A DNA stretch of 64,000 bases from an uncultured Eubacteriales bacterium (lineage in GTDB: Bacteria; Bacillota; Clostridia; Lachnospirales; Lachnospiraceae): assembly GCA_949283695.1 (NCBI GenBank), contig CASDTX010000025.1, positions 372,001 through 436,000 on the forward strand. Reading direction: 5' to 3'. The translations under genes and the position numbers were made by a program. The notes beneath the pieces were generated by a model. The model saw nothing but the letters and a program-made list of their open reading frames with translations, searched no databases and had not been told where the DNA came from. Each line of letters opens with the position of its first letter. Position 1 is the first letter of the stretch. Below, in pieces: positions 51,145 through 63,961 of the stretch.

Positions 51145-51735
51145 TTATCCGCATGGAGACGAAATATCTTTGTCTACCAGGATTGCGTGGATGGAGATCC
51201 GGAATATTGATAAAAGATTCCGGATCACCGTCTCCTTATCCTGAGACATATGGTTTTTCGTCCATTCGATCAACAGAGAAGCCGATGCTTCGGTATAAAA
51301 ATCTGCGAGAAATCTTTTAAACTGAGGATCTGTCTGAACATGCAGATCTTTCTCGGCCTCTTCAATTGCCCCATAAAGAACCGAGACGAGATCATTATAG
51401 AAAAAACGTTTGATCTCTTCATACCCCATGGAATCAAAAGCACCGTTAATGATATGTTTATTCTGTTCTGCGTAATCCATCACAAAGCGGATCGCTTCTT
51501 CCGTATTCACAATCAGATCAAAATTCTTGACCACATCGATCGCTTCCTGTTCAAGCATCCATTTCAGAAGAGCATAGATATCCTGAAAATGATAGTAAAA
51601 CGTCTTCCTGTTTACATTGCAGGTCGTGCATAGCTCGCTTACAGAAATCTTAGCGAGTCTTTTTTTTGCCATGGCATTTTTTAATGCTGCGGCAAGGGCG
51701 TTTTTGGTTTGTAAAGAGAGCTCTTCGTTTGTCAT
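51145..51735 (-). CDS. TetR family transcriptional regulator
   Basis: A 196-residue TetR-type regulator with HTH KISVSELCTTCNVNRKTFYYHFQDIYALL (about 29-57) and a helical C-terminal domain of the TetR_C_7-like type. It is divergent from the truncated kinase/MMPL exporter operon beginning near 51989, so it probably represses that exporter. In the 250-base gap a -10-like TATAAA (51885) and TTGGAG (51864) may form the exporter promoter, but the match is weak. Confidence 0.9.
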   Translation of the reverse strand: MTNEELSLQTKNALAAALKNAMAKKRLAKISVSELCTTCNVNRKTFYYHFQDIYALLKWMLEQEAIDVVKNFDLIVNTEEAIRFVMDYAEQNKHIINGAFDSMGYEEIKRFFYNDLVSVLYGAIEEAEKDLHVQTDPQFKRFLADFYTEASASLLIEWTKNHMSQDKETVIRNLLSIFRISIHAILVDKDISSPCG

Positions 51736-51988
51736 TGCAAAACATCCTTTCCCATATCATAAGCTTATTATACACATGACCGGCGGAGCGTTCAACAAAA
51801 AACACTTCCCGGTCAATTCCCATGTGACTGTCCAATATTACTCAATCCCCCCTAAATTGTCCGTTGGAGTTTTTCGCTGGTTATTATAAATTAAAATCAA
51901 CAGTTCGGCAGCAAAAGACACGCCTGTGAGCCTTTGTAAACAATGCGGGCTGAATTGCGGAAGAAATGAACGGAAGGGATGGAAAAAT

Positions 51989-52117
51989 ATGTTGATTTGT
52001 ATTGCACGGGAGTTTGGCAGCGGCGGCTATGAGATCGGAAAACTGTTAGCAGAAAAGGGAGGCCGGACAAATCTGTCTCAGAAAGGGGAAGAAGCATATG
52101 TGGAACCGTCTGTATGA
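51989..52117 (+). pseudogene. truncated cytidylate-kinase-like gene
   Basis: It encodes MLICIAREFGSGGYEIGKLLAEKGG, clearly homologous to the first 30 residues of the protein at 24070 (TLAIEREFGSGGREIGKRAA). It then loses similarity and stops after 42 codons, overlapping the next gene by 20 bases. The catalytic and base-binding parts are missing, so it is a remnant or has been reduced to a leader-like peptide. Confidence 0.7.
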
Positions 52118-52427
52118 CATCACCATGCAGACTCCCATCGGAGCAAGGTACGGAACGATGTCTGTTATGGAAAACAACGGAAAGATAAACGGGATGCTGA
52201 ATATTTTAAAGAGAGAAAATTCGTTTCACGGCAGAATCCGTGAAAACGGAGACTGCCGGATAACAGGAGCGATCCGCTCCCTGATGCGGATCATTCCCTA
52301 CGATGCGGAAGGGCGCATGACAGAGGAGATTCTCATCCTGACACTGACAGGAGAGCAGGAATCATTTGAGATATCCGGCAGGCGGGCAGAGCATCTTACA
52401 GAACAGGAAAAGAGGAGAGAATCATGA
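52098..52427 (+). CDS. uncharacterised protein upstream of MMPL exporter
   Basis: A 109-residue protein with no recognised family. It is predicted to be soluble and mostly beta-stranded, with repeated Gly-Asn turns (RYGTMSVMENNGKINGMLNILKRE and RENGDCRITGAIRSLMRIIPYD), resembling a small beta-barrel. AAAGGGGAAG precedes ATG 52098. The stop overlaps the MMPL start by four bases (ATGA), so the two proteins are made together. It may be a cytoplasmic accessory of the exporter, but there is no direct evidence. Confidence 0.6.
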   Translation: MWNRLYDITMQTPIGARYGTMSVMENNGKINGMLNILKRENSFHGRIRENGDCRITGAIRSLMRIIPYDAEGRMTEEILILTLTGEQESFEISGRRAEHLTEQEKRRES

Positions 52428-54502
52428 GACGATTTTATCAGACGATCATAAAGCATCCGAAATCTATCATTACCGTTTTCGTTCTGTCAGCGCTGGTCTG
52501 CCTGTTCCTGCAGAGCCGGGTCAGCGTAAACTATGACATGACAGATTATCTCCCGGCGGGATCGCCCTCTACGATCGCGCTTGACAAGATGGAGAGTGAA
52601 TTCGAAGGCGGTATACCCAATGCACGGGTCATGGTCCGTGATGTGTCGGTGGCAGAGGCACTGGAATATAAGGAACGGCTGGCGGCATGTGAAGGTGTGG
52701 CTTCCGTAACCTGGCTGGATGATTCCGTGAATATCAGGCAGCCGCTGGATATGATAGATGAGCAACTGACAGAAACATATTATAAAGACAACAATGCCTT
52801 GTTCACGGTGACAGTTGAGAGCGGGAAACAGGTCGAGGCGGTCAGTGCCATGGAGGAGGTCGTGGGATCGGAGAATGCGATGAGCGGCGACGCGGTGTCC
52901 ACTGCCATTGCTACGACAAGCACGGTAACCGAGATCACGAAAATATCGATCTTCGCGGTGCTGTTTGTATTTTTCGTCCTGTTCCTGACGACAGATTCAT
53001 GGGCAGAGCCGATCCTTGTTATGGCAGGGCTCGGGATCGCGGTTGTGATCAACATGGGAACCAATCTGATATTCGGCGAGATTTCTTTTGTCACAAATGC
53101 CGCGGGGAGCATCCTGCAGCTTGCGGTTTCACTGGATTATTCTGTATTCCTGATCCATCGGTTTGAAGAGTGTATGAAAGAAATCAAAGATCCGAAAGAA
53201 GCAATGGTAGATGCTCTTGTGAAATCCACAAGCTCCATCCTTTCCAGCGGTCTGACCACGGTGATCGGCTTCCTTGCGCTGATCTTCATGCAGTTTGAGA
53301 TCGGACCGGACCTGGGGCTTGCTCTGGCAAAAGGCGTGACGATCAGCCTGATCACGGTATTTGTCTTTATGTCGGTTCTGATCCTTTCGCTGAATGGCTG
53401 GATGCAGAAAACCCGGCACAGAAAATTCCTTCCGGAATTCCGCAGATTCGGTCAGGTGGTCCGCAAGATCATGCTTCCCATGTGCGCGGTATTCGCCGTG
53501 ACGATCGTACCGGCTTATCTGGCGTCCAACAGCAATGAGTTCTATTACGGCTCGGCATATATTTTCGGAGAGGATACGGAGCTGGGGCAGGATGTGGCAG
53601 AGATCGAGAACATCTTCGGCAAGAGTGATACTTACGCCCTGATGGTGCCGGCCGGCGACCTTGCAACGGAGAAGGAGCTGTCAGCGGCACTCCGGGAGCT
53701 TCCGGAGGTGACGGAGATCCTGTCCTATGTGGATACTGTGGGGGAACAGATCCCGACAGATTTCCTGGATGAAGGGACCCTCTCCCTTCTGATGTCGGAG
53801 GATTACAGCCGTATGGTAATCACGGCAGACGCCGACGCGGAAGGACAGGCGGCATTTGATCTTGTCGAGAAGATACGCGGGATTGCGCAGCAGTATTACC
53901 CGGATGAATACTATCTCGCGGGAGCAGGAGTCAGCACTTATGACCTGATGGATACGATCACGGCAGACATGGTGAAGGTGAATCTGATTGCGATTGCAGC
54001 GGTGTTTGTCGTGCTCCTGCTGACCATGAAATCCATTTCCCTGCCGGTGATCCTTGTGCTGGGGATCGAGACCGCCACATGGATCAATGTATCGATCCCC
54101 TATTTCCAGGGAAATGTGGTGTTCTACATCTCCTACCTGATCATCAGTTCCATTCAGCTGGGAGCCACGGTAGATTACGCGATCCTGACCACCCAGCGGT
54201 ATATGGAACTCCGGGAGTCTCTCCCGAAAAAAGAAGCGGTTGTGGAGACAATCTCAGCGGTTACGGTTTCCGTGCTTACATCAGGAATGGTGCTGGCGGT
54301 GGTAGGATATCTGCTGGGGGCCATCTCCAGTCACGGGATTCTGTCCCAGCTGGGAAGATTTCTTGGAAACGGAAGCCTGCTGTCTATGACCATCGTACTG
54401 TTCGTGCTGCCCGGTCTTCTCTATCTTTTTGACGGGTTGATCCAGAAGACGACAAAGGGCATAAACTTCTGCGGCAGTAAGAAAAAAATCAGAAAGGAAT
54501 GA
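52424..54502 (+). CDS. MMPL/RND superfamily exporter
   Basis: A 692-residue RND-type membrane protein with the duplicated layout of the MMPL family: span 1 (about 15-31), a large extracytoplasmic loop (32-170), spans 2-6 (about 172-330, with QLAVSLDYSVFLIHRFEE carrying a buried Asp), then span 7 (355), a second loop (about 375-515) and spans 8-12 (with QLGATVDYAILTTQRYME, again Asp-Tyr). The intramembrane Asp-Tyr pairs fit proton-driven transport. MMPL proteins export lipids, siderophores or drugs. It overlaps the genes on both sides, and the downstream partner is a secreted coiled-coil protein. Confidence 0.92.
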   Translation: MRRFYQTIIKHPKSIITVFVLSALVCLFLQSRVSVNYDMTDYLPAGSPSTIALDKMESEFEGGIPNARVMVRDVSVAEALEYKERLAACEGVASVTWLDDSVNIRQPLDMIDEQLTETYYKDNNALFTVTVESGKQVEAVSAMEEVVGSENAMSGDAVSTAIATTSTVTEITKISIFAVLFVFFVLFLTTDSWAEPILVMAGLGIAVVINMGTNLIFGEISFVTNAAGSILQLAVSLDYSVFLIHRFEECMKEIKDPKEAMVDALVKSTSSILSSGLTTVIGFLALIFMQFEIGPDLGLALAKGVTISLITVFVFMSVLILSLNGWMQKTRHRKFLPEFRRFGQVVRKIMLPMCAVFAVTIVPAYLASNSNEFYYGSAYIFGEDTELGQDVAEIENIFGKSDTYALMVPAGDLATEKELSAALRELPEVTEILSYVDTVGEQIPTDFLDEGTLSLLMSEDYSRMVITADADAEGQAAFDLVEKIRGIAQQYYPDEYYLAGAGVSTYDLMDTITADMVKVNLIAIAAVFVVLLLTMKSISLPVILVLGIETATWINVSIPYFQGNVVFYISYLIISSIQLGATVDYAILTTQRYMELRESLPKKEAVVETISAVTVSVLTSGMVLAVVGYLLGAISSHGILSQLGRFLGNGSLLSMTIVLFVLPGLLYLFDGLIQKTTKGINFCGSKKKIRKE

Positions 54503-54504
54503 TA

Positions 54505-56730
54505 ATGATTATGAACCGGAACAGAAAATCGAAATGTGTAAAAAGAGTGATAACAACGGCGGTATGCTTTTCCCTGACGGCAGTAAACGCCCTGCCTGTC
54601 ATGGCGGCGGAACTTCCGGCGAAGGATGAGAACGTGTATGCGACTCTGGAAGACGACGGCAGTGTGTCCGGGATTTATGTGATCAACGAGTACGACCTGA
54701 AAGAGGATACGAAAATCACAGATTACGGAGATTATACGGACGTGACGAACCTGACAGAAGAGAAAGAAGTGGTAAAGAGCGGCGACAAGTATGAAGTGGA
54801 CGCGCAGAAAGGAAAATTCTATTATCAGGGAAATCTGGCGTCGAAGGAGCTGCCGTGGAAAGTTTCCATCGAATATTATCTGAACGGAGAAGAGATTCAG
54901 GCGGATGATCTTGCGGGAAAGAGCGGAAAGCTGGAGCTTCATATATCAGTAAAGGAAAATGAGAAGACAGAGGGCGATTATTTTGACAACTATCTTCTCC
55001 AGGCAGCTGTAACGCTGGATTCGGAAATGTGTAAGAATATCAAAGCCGAAGGCTCCACAATGGCAAATGTAGGATCCGACAGGCAGATCCTGTACAATAT
55101 CATGGCAGGGCAGGAACAGGAGATTACAATCACCGCGGATGTGACGGATTTTGCGATGAGCAGCATCTCTTTCCAGGGCGTCCCCATGTCCTTTGCCATT
55201 GACTCTGATATGCTGGATCTGTCCATGCTCTCCGATCAGACCGATGAACTCAAAGACGCGGTATTCCGGCTGGATGACGGGGCGGCGGAGCTGAAGGTCA
55301 GAACGGCGGAATTAGCAGACGGGAGCAGCCTGCTGCTGACGGCTGTGGGAGGTCTGACCGGAGGAACAGCTGATCTGGAGAATGGCGCGGGAATGCTGCA
55401 GACGGGGGCAGCACAGCTGGAAGAAGGAGTGAAGGGATACACAGAGGGCGTGAGCAGCTATGTAGACGGTACAGAGCAGTATATGGACGGAGTCAGTCAG
55501 CTGAGCGAAGGAGCCGGAGCATTAGCAGAAGGCTTGACGATGCTGCAGGATCAGCTTGACGTTCTCAAACAGATCGGGAGTAGTGAGGAGATTCAAAAGG
55601 CAGAGGCTCTGCTGGAAAAAATCTTCGAAAAACTGAATTCTGTGCAGACAGAGACAGCGGAGTTCTATGAGCTCTGTGCCGGAACAGCACAGGAGATCAG
55701 CGAAGCACAGCAGATTATGGAAGAGGCGGAACAGACTCTGCGGACACAGGCAGATTCTGCCGAAGCGGAGCTGAACGCGGCCGCCGCTGCGCTTAAGGAT
55801 CAGACAGAGGAAGCCAATGCTCAGATTGCAGGGGCAAACAGGCAGATATCAGCGGCAGCATCTTCTGCCAACAGTCAGATCGATACGGCGATCGCAGCAG
55901 TGCAGACGGCGGCAGAAAGCGGAGCGATTGACCCGGAGACAGCAGGAACTCTGACTGCGAATCTGCAAAACACAAAAGTGGAAAGCGGGCAGGCGGATTC
56001 TGTACAGGTATCTGTGCCGGATACAGAGATAGAGGTTTCATCAGAGGGCTCGCAGAGACTTGCGGAACTATCGGATTCTCTTGCTTCCGGGGAGAAGCAG
56101 GCGAGAGACATCCTGAAGGATGTGGGAGTAAAGATCAGGGAAATCGCGGAGATGTTTGAGGACTTAGACATGAGCCCGATTGCCGGAGCGCAGGAACTGG
56201 TAAATGCCGTAGATGAACTGAAAGCTGGGGCTGACAGCCTGAACGCGGGATTTGAAGAACTGACTGCTCAGAATGATGCGCTGCTGGCGGGAGGAGATAC
56301 ATTAAAGCAGTCCTCCGGGGAACTGAATCAGGGAGCAAAAGAAGTAAACAGCGGGCTGAGGCAGCTGCAGACAGGCATCTCGGCCCTGAGAGAAGGCGCC
56401 GCTCAGGGCGGGGCCGGAGTGTCGGCTCTCGCGGAAGGTGCGGTGCAGCTGGAGGCAGGCGCTTCTGCAATGAAAGAGGGAACCGGGGAATTCCGGACTG
56501 AGGTAAACAGCATAGATACCAGAATCCGAGATGAAATTGCCAAAATGATCGAAGAATTCAATAATGAGGATTATGTTCCGGCGTCCTTTGCGTCAGAGAA
56601 AAATACGAATGTTGAGGCTGTGCAGTTCGTATTCCAGACAGATCCGATCGCAGAAGAAGACGAGACGGAGATTGTTGAGGAAACAGAAGAGACCGGGTTA
56701 TGGGATAAGATCAAAAATCTGTTTGAGTAG
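54505..56730 (+). CDS. secreted coiled-coil protein paired with MMPL exporter (YhgE/Pip-like repeats)
   Basis: A protein of about 741 residues. A signal peptide (residues 1-35, ending VMAAE) is followed by an N-terminal beta-rich domain (about 36-240). Then come long heptad-like repeats of the form L-x2-GA-x2-L-x2-G (about 250-350 and 570-660), as in YhgE/Pip proteins, and an Ala/Gln/Glu-rich coiled coil between them. Unlike YhgE/Pip it has no clear C-terminal membrane spans. It ends in an acidic stretch and WDKIKNLFE. ATG 54505 gives the best spacing to AAAGGA. The MMPL stop ends two bases before this start. It may form an external conduit or scaffold for the exporter (inference). Confidence 0.78.
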   Translation: MIMNRNRKSKCVKRVITTAVCFSLTAVNALPVMAAELPAKDENVYATLEDDGSVSGIYVINEYDLKEDTKITDYGDYTDVTNLTEEKEVVKSGDKYEVDAQKGKFYYQGNLASKELPWKVSIEYYLNGEEIQADDLAGKSGKLELHISVKENEKTEGDYFDNYLLQAAVTLDSEMCKNIKAEGSTMANVGSDRQILYNIMAGQEQEITITADVTDFAMSSISFQGVPMSFAIDSDMLDLSMLSDQTDELKDAVFRLDDGAAELKVRTAELADGSSLLLTAVGGLTGGTADLENGAGMLQTGAAQLEEGVKGYTEGVSSYVDGTEQYMDGVSQLSEGAGALAEGLTMLQDQLDVLKQIGSSEEIQKAEALLEKIFEKLNSVQTETAEFYELCAGTAQEISEAQQIMEEAEQTLRTQADSAEAELNAAAAALKDQTEEANAQIAGANRQISAAASSANSQIDTAIAAVQTAAESGAIDPETAGTLTANLQNTKVESGQADSVQVSVPDTEIEVSSEGSQRLAELSDSLASGEKQARDILKDVGVKIREIAEMFEDLDMSPIAGAQELVNAVDELKAGADSLNAGFEELTAQNDALLAGGDTLKQSSGELNQGAKEVNSGLRQLQTGISALREGAAQGGAGVSALAEGAVQLEAGASAMKEGTGEFRTEVNSIDTRIRDEIAKMIEEFNNEDYVPASFASEKNTNVEAVQFVFQTDPIAEEDETEIVEETEETGLWDKIKNLFE

Positions 56731-56750
56731 CAGGAAAAGGTAAAGAAAAT

Positions 56751-59018
56751 ATGAATACAAAGATAAACTGGAATCAGGGCTGGGAATTCAGAAAGAAGGA
56801 CTTCGAAGATACAGTATGGGACAGGGTTGACCTGCCCCATACCTGGAACGGAACAGACGGACAGGACGGGGGCGATGACTATTACCGGGGAACAGGATGC
56901 TACAGAAAGACGCTCTCCGGAAAGGAGCTTCCGGAGTGTGATGCAGTTTACCTGGAATTTGAAGGGGTAAATTCCACAGGCACGCTTTTTGTAAACGGCA
57001 GAGAAGTAAAAAAGCATGAAGGGGGATACTCCACATGGAGGGCGGACATTACAGAATTTCTGACAAAAGAGGATAATCTCATTCTTGTGGAAGCGGATAA
57101 CGCTCCGAATGACCATGTCTATCCGCAGAGAGCAGATTTTACTTTTTACGGCGGAATCTACAGAAATGTCAGTCTGATCTGCGCAGACAGGACGAGATTT
57201 GATCTGGATGATCTCGGCGGGCCGGGGATCAAAGTCACTGCGCTGCCGGCCGGAGAGGACGCAGAGGTAACAATTGAAGTATCACTGACCGGATGCCGGG
57301 GTGATGAGGAAATCATATATGAGATCTTCAGCGGAGAACGCACAGTGGCCAGGCTGACACAGAGCGCCCGAAAGCGCAGGGCAGAGATGAGGATTCCGAA
57401 GGTCCGGCTGTGGAACGGGAGGAAAGATCCCTATTTATACTGTCTTAGGGCGCGTTTCATGCGCGAAGAGACAGAGCTGGACCGCAGGGAGATTTCCTTT
57501 GGATGCCGTTCTTTTTCCATCGATCCGGAGAAGGGGTTCCTGCTGAACGGGAAACCCTACCCGCTTCACGGCGTATCAAGGCATCAGGACAGACCGCAGA
57601 AAGGGAACGCGATTTCCCGGGAAGACCATGAAGAGGATATGAAGCTGATCTGCGAGCTGGGAGCCAATACAATCCGCCTGGCGCATTATCAGCATGATCC
57701 GTATTTCTATGATCTCTGCGACCGGGAAGGAATGATCCTATGGGCAGAGATTCCCTATATATCCCAGCATCTTCCGAACGGAAAGGACAATACGATTCAG
57801 CAGATGAAGGAGATGATTGTACAGAACTATCATCATCCGTCAATCGCCGTCTGGGGGCTGTCGAATGAAATTACGATGGGATCCGCGGCGGATGAAGATC
57901 TTCTGGAGAACCACAGGATCCTGAATGACCTGGCGCACAGGCTGGATCCCACCAGGCTGACTGCGGAAGCAGTTGTGACCATGTGCAGCATGGATGACGA
58001 ATATGTTCATATTCCGGACGCTGTCGCTTACAATCACTATTACGGCTGGTACGGGGGAGAGATCCATGCATACGGAGAATTTATGGACGAGTTTCACCGG
58101 AAATATCCGCAGAAACCAATCGGGCTGAGTGAATACGGGTGTGAGGCGCTCAACTGGCACAGCTCCGATCCGGTTCAGGGGGATTATACGGAGGAGTATC
58201 AGGCATGGTACCATGAGCAGGTGATCCGGCAGCTCTTTTCCCGTCCCTTTATCTGGTGTACCTATGTCTGGAATATGTTTGATTTCGGCGCAGACGCCCG
58301 CTCAGAGGGCGGAGAGGACGGAATCAATCATAAAGGACTTGTGACCTTTGACCGGAAGTACCGGAAGGACGCTTTTTATGCGTATAAAGCATGGCTGTCA
58401 GAAGAGCCGTTTGTCCACATCTGCGGGAAACGTTATGTAGATCGGGTGGAAAAGATGACAAAGATAACGGTATATTCAAACCAGCCGGAGGTAGAACTCT
58501 TCGCGAACGGCGTCAGTCTGGGAAAACAGGCCGGCAAAGAGCATTTCTTTTATTTTACCGTTCCGAATGAAGGGGAGACACGATTGAAAGCTGCTGCGGG
58601 AACCTGTACGGATGAGAGTCTGATCCGCAAGACAGAATCCTTTCAGGAAGTCTATCGGATGAAAGAGAAGGGAGATGTGATTAACTGGTTTGAGATCACG
58701 GCGCCGGAGGGCTTCTTTTCCGTTAACGACCGATTCGGCGAGATTATGAAAAGCCGGAAGGGAGCAAGGGTGATAAAATTTGCGCTGGTGAAAGCGATGA
58801 TCAAAAACAAAATCCGCTCGAAAAAAGAGAAGCATCCAAAGGGAAAAGGGAAGAAAATGGATCTTAACAGCCCGGAGATGCAGCAGTTCCTCGGCGGTAT
58901 GTCTGTGAAGCGGCTGATCTCTATGGCAGCGACGATGGGACCGCAGATCACGTTTACGAAAGAAGATGTGCTCAAGATAAACAGGAGACTAAATAGAATT
59001 AAGAAACAAAAGAATTGA
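56751..59018 (+). CDS. GH2 glycosidase (beta-galactosidase-like)
   Basis: A 755-residue GH2 enzyme: jelly-roll domain (1-145), immunoglobulin-like domain (about 150-255), TIM barrel (about 258-560), then a DUF4982-like domain. The acid/base is Glu373 in WGLSNEI and the nucleophile is Glu461 in LSEYGCEA. NHKGLVTFDRKYRKDAFY matches beta-galactosidases of this group, though its Asn-x-Lys also recalls glucuronidases, so specificity is uncertain. There is no signal peptide. The C-terminal 100 residues are unusual: a basic linker (KNKIRSKKEKHPKGKGKK) and a Met-rich helical module. It follows the coiled-coil gene by 20 bases. Confidence 0.88.
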   Translation: MNTKINWNQGWEFRKKDFEDTVWDRVDLPHTWNGTDGQDGGDDYYRGTGCYRKTLSGKELPECDAVYLEFEGVNSTGTLFVNGREVKKHEGGYSTWRADITEFLTKEDNLILVEADNAPNDHVYPQRADFTFYGGIYRNVSLICADRTRFDLDDLGGPGIKVTALPAGEDAEVTIEVSLTGCRGDEEIIYEIFSGERTVARLTQSARKRRAEMRIPKVRLWNGRKDPYLYCLRARFMREETELDRREISFGCRSFSIDPEKGFLLNGKPYPLHGVSRHQDRPQKGNAISREDHEEDMKLICELGANTIRLAHYQHDPYFYDLCDREGMILWAEIPYISQHLPNGKDNTIQQMKEMIVQNYHHPSIAVWGLSNEITMGSAADEDLLENHRILNDLAHRLDPTRLTAEAVVTMCSMDDEYVHIPDAVAYNHYYGWYGGEIHAYGEFMDEFHRKYPQKPIGLSEYGCEALNWHSSDPVQGDYTEEYQAWYHEQVIRQLFSRPFIWCTYVWNMFDFGADARSEGGEDGINHKGLVTFDRKYRKDAFYAYKAWLSEEPFVHICGKRYVDRVEKMTKITVYSNQPEVELFANGVSLGKQAGKEHFFYFTVPNEGETRLKAAAGTCTDESLIRKTESFQEVYRMKEKGDVINWFEITAPEGFFSVNDRFGEIMKSRKGARVIKFALVKAMIKNKIRSKKEKHPKGKGKKMDLNSPEMQQFLGGMSVKRLISMAATMGPQITFTKEDVLKINRRLNRIKKQKN

Positions 59019-59148
59019 TCTTATCTAGGTGAACGGTACTTTTGTCTGCTTCCGGTATTGGAACGGTGTGACGCTGTACTATTTTTGGAGATATTGTACA
59101 AAATTACACAGTTGAAATTATCAGATGTGATGAAAAAGTAATTTTCTA

Positions 59149-59177
59149 TAGACAAACAGCAGGAAAGTGATTATAAT
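59149..59177 (+). promoter_or_regulatory. promoter of licT-PTS-glucosidase operon
   Basis: TAGACA (59149-59154), exactly 17 bases, TATAAT (59172-59177). The start is near 59184, immediately before the first antiterminator element. Confidence 0.75.
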
Positions 59178-59190
59178 GAACAACGAATTA

Positions 59191-59266
59191 AGGTTTGTTA
59201 TTACGTAATGGTAAGCAAGACTGTTTATAATGCTGCATGGGAGTATTATAAGCAGTTTTTTTCGTT
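59191..59266 (+). promoter_or_regulatory. RAT antiterminator and terminator upstream of licT
   Basis: AGGTTTGTTATTACGTAATG followed by GTAAGCAAGACT (59191-59222) has the layout of a LicT/SacT ribonucleic antiterminator. Its 3' end overlaps the terminator stem GACTGTTTATAAT / ATTATAAGCAGT, which is followed by seven T residues (to about 59266). LicT binding should block the terminator and allow its own synthesis. Confidence 0.82.
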
Positions 59267-59296
59267 ACAACAGGTATCAGGGGGGACACAGAAACG

Positions 59297-60130
59297 ATGA
59301 AGATTATCAGAGTCCTGAACACAAATGCAGTGGTAACGCTGGATGAGAAGAACAGGGAGATCATCGTGACCGGTGCCGGAATCGGTTTCAAGAAGAAAAA
59401 AGGCGAGCACCTTGACGAGGCTCTGGCTGAGAAGATATATTGTCTGACAGATAAAGAAGACAGCCGCAGGCTTCAGAATGTGGTTGAAGAGATATCGGAA
59501 AGGTATCTGGAAATTGCCGGCAAAGTCGTCGCTGCCGCACGGGAGGAACATCTTAAAGTCAGAGATGCTCTTTATGTGACACTGACCGACCATATCAACT
59601 CAGCGGTGGAGAGGTATCAGGACGGCATCAGCCTGAAAAATATGATGAAACATGAGATCCGGAAGTTTTATACGCAGGAATACTCCATAGGGATACAGGC
59701 GATCCGCTGGATCTATGAAGAGACAGGCATCGATCTGGGGGAGGACGAAGCGGCATTCATCGCGATGCACATCATATCCGCTGAATTTGAAACCAATGAG
59801 TGTTCGGATGTGCAGCGGATTACGGAGCTGATCACCGCGATTATGAAGATCGTCAAGATTCATTTTAAGATTAACTTTCATGAAGATTCTGTGTCATACC
59901 AGCGTTTTGTGACACATCTGAAATTCTTCTCGGCGAGAGTGTTTGACCGCCAGCTCTATCAGGACAGCATGAAAGATCTCTATGAGATCGTGGTGGAACA
60001 GAACGGGTATGCTTATACCGGCGTAAAGAAGGTCGCCCAGTTTATTGAAAAGACTTATGATTACAGACTGAGCATTGACGAAGAACTCTACTTGCTGATA
60101 CATATTAAAAGAATATTGGACGAACAATAA
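59297..60130 (+). CDS. licT: LicT/BglG family transcription antiterminator
   Basis: A 277-residue RNA-binding antiterminator. Domains are CAT (1-55, beginning MKIIRVLNTNAVV), PRD1 with His99 and His158, and PRD2 with His207 and His269. All four regulatory histidines phosphorylated by the PTS are present. The protein binds RAT hairpins to stop early termination when beta-glucoside is available and HPr activates PRD2. GGGGGG lies 10 bases before the ATG. RAT-terminator units flank the gene on both sides, so it controls itself and the PTS gene 192 bases downstream. Confidence 0.95.
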   Translation: MKIIRVLNTNAVVTLDEKNREIIVTGAGIGFKKKKGEHLDEALAEKIYCLTDKEDSRRLQNVVEEISERYLEIAGKVVAAAREEHLKVRDALYVTLTDHINSAVERYQDGISLKNMMKHEIRKFYTQEYSIGIQAIRWIYEETGIDLGEDEAAFIAMHIISAEFETNECSDVQRITELITAIMKIVKIHFKINFHEDSVSYQRFVTHLKFFSARVFDRQLYQDSMKDLYEIVVEQNGYAYTGVKKVAQFIEKTYDYRLSIDEELYLLIHIKRILDEQ

Positions 60131-60138
60131 AGGTTCGC

Positions 60139-60226
60139 AGGTTTGTTATTATTCAGTTAAGCAAGACCTGAACGTAAGAGCACAATATCCCGGGAAGTGT
60201 ATGCTCTTATTGTTCAGGTCTTTTTA
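60139..60226 (+). promoter_or_regulatory. RAT antiterminator and terminator between licT and PTS gene
   Basis: AGGTTTGTTATTATTCAGTT then AAGCAAGACCT (60139-60169) forms the RAT. The terminator begins in its 3' end: AGACCTGAAC (60165-60174) pairs with GTTCAGGTCT (60212-60221) through an inner AGAGCA/TGCTCT helix, followed by TTTTT. The RAT resembles the one at 59191 nearly base for base. Confidence 0.88.
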
Positions 60227-60322
60227 TATATATTTATCCAAAATTTATAGAAATGTAACAGTTCAGCACGCGCCGTTCGCAAAGACGCGCTGCTGCAGAT
60301 TAAAATCAGAGAGGTGAACAAA

Positions 60323-63738
<3,416 letters not shown>

Positions 63739-63750
63739 CGGTGTAATAAT

Positions 63751-63809
63751 AGAACCAACACAGAAAGACCTTGAAAATCAAGGATCTGTGGATGGTTCTA
63801 TTTGCTTTT
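63751..63809 (+). terminator. terminator of the bgl operon
   Basis: AGAACCA...CAGA..CCTTG (from 63751) pairs with CAAGG..CTG...TGGTTCT (to 63799) around AAAAT, followed by a T-rich tail (ATTTGCTTTT). A good intrinsic terminator with small internal bulges. Confidence 0.75.
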
Positions 63810-63872
63810 GACCCGAAACAAAGAGGGGAGCAGGTTCGTTGCTTCCAATAGAGGATAACGCTGAAAATCGCT

Positions 63873-63924
63873 GAAATTACGCGGTTTGGGGCGTGTTGCC
63901 CCTTGTCCACCGACGCGTTATAAT
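63873..63924 (+). repeat. longest copy of dispersed repeat, carrying a promoter
   Basis: GAAATTACGCGGTTTGGGGC, then GTGTTGCCCCTTGTCCACCG and ACGCG. The left half matches 19129-19160 and the right half matches 42829-42855. Within it TTGCCC (63896-63901) stands 17 bases before TATAAT (63919-63924), so this copy probably supplies the promoter for the LysR gene that follows. Confidence 0.65.
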
Positions 63925-63961
63925 GGCAAAAGGAAAATCATTTGAAAGTGAGGACTGAATA

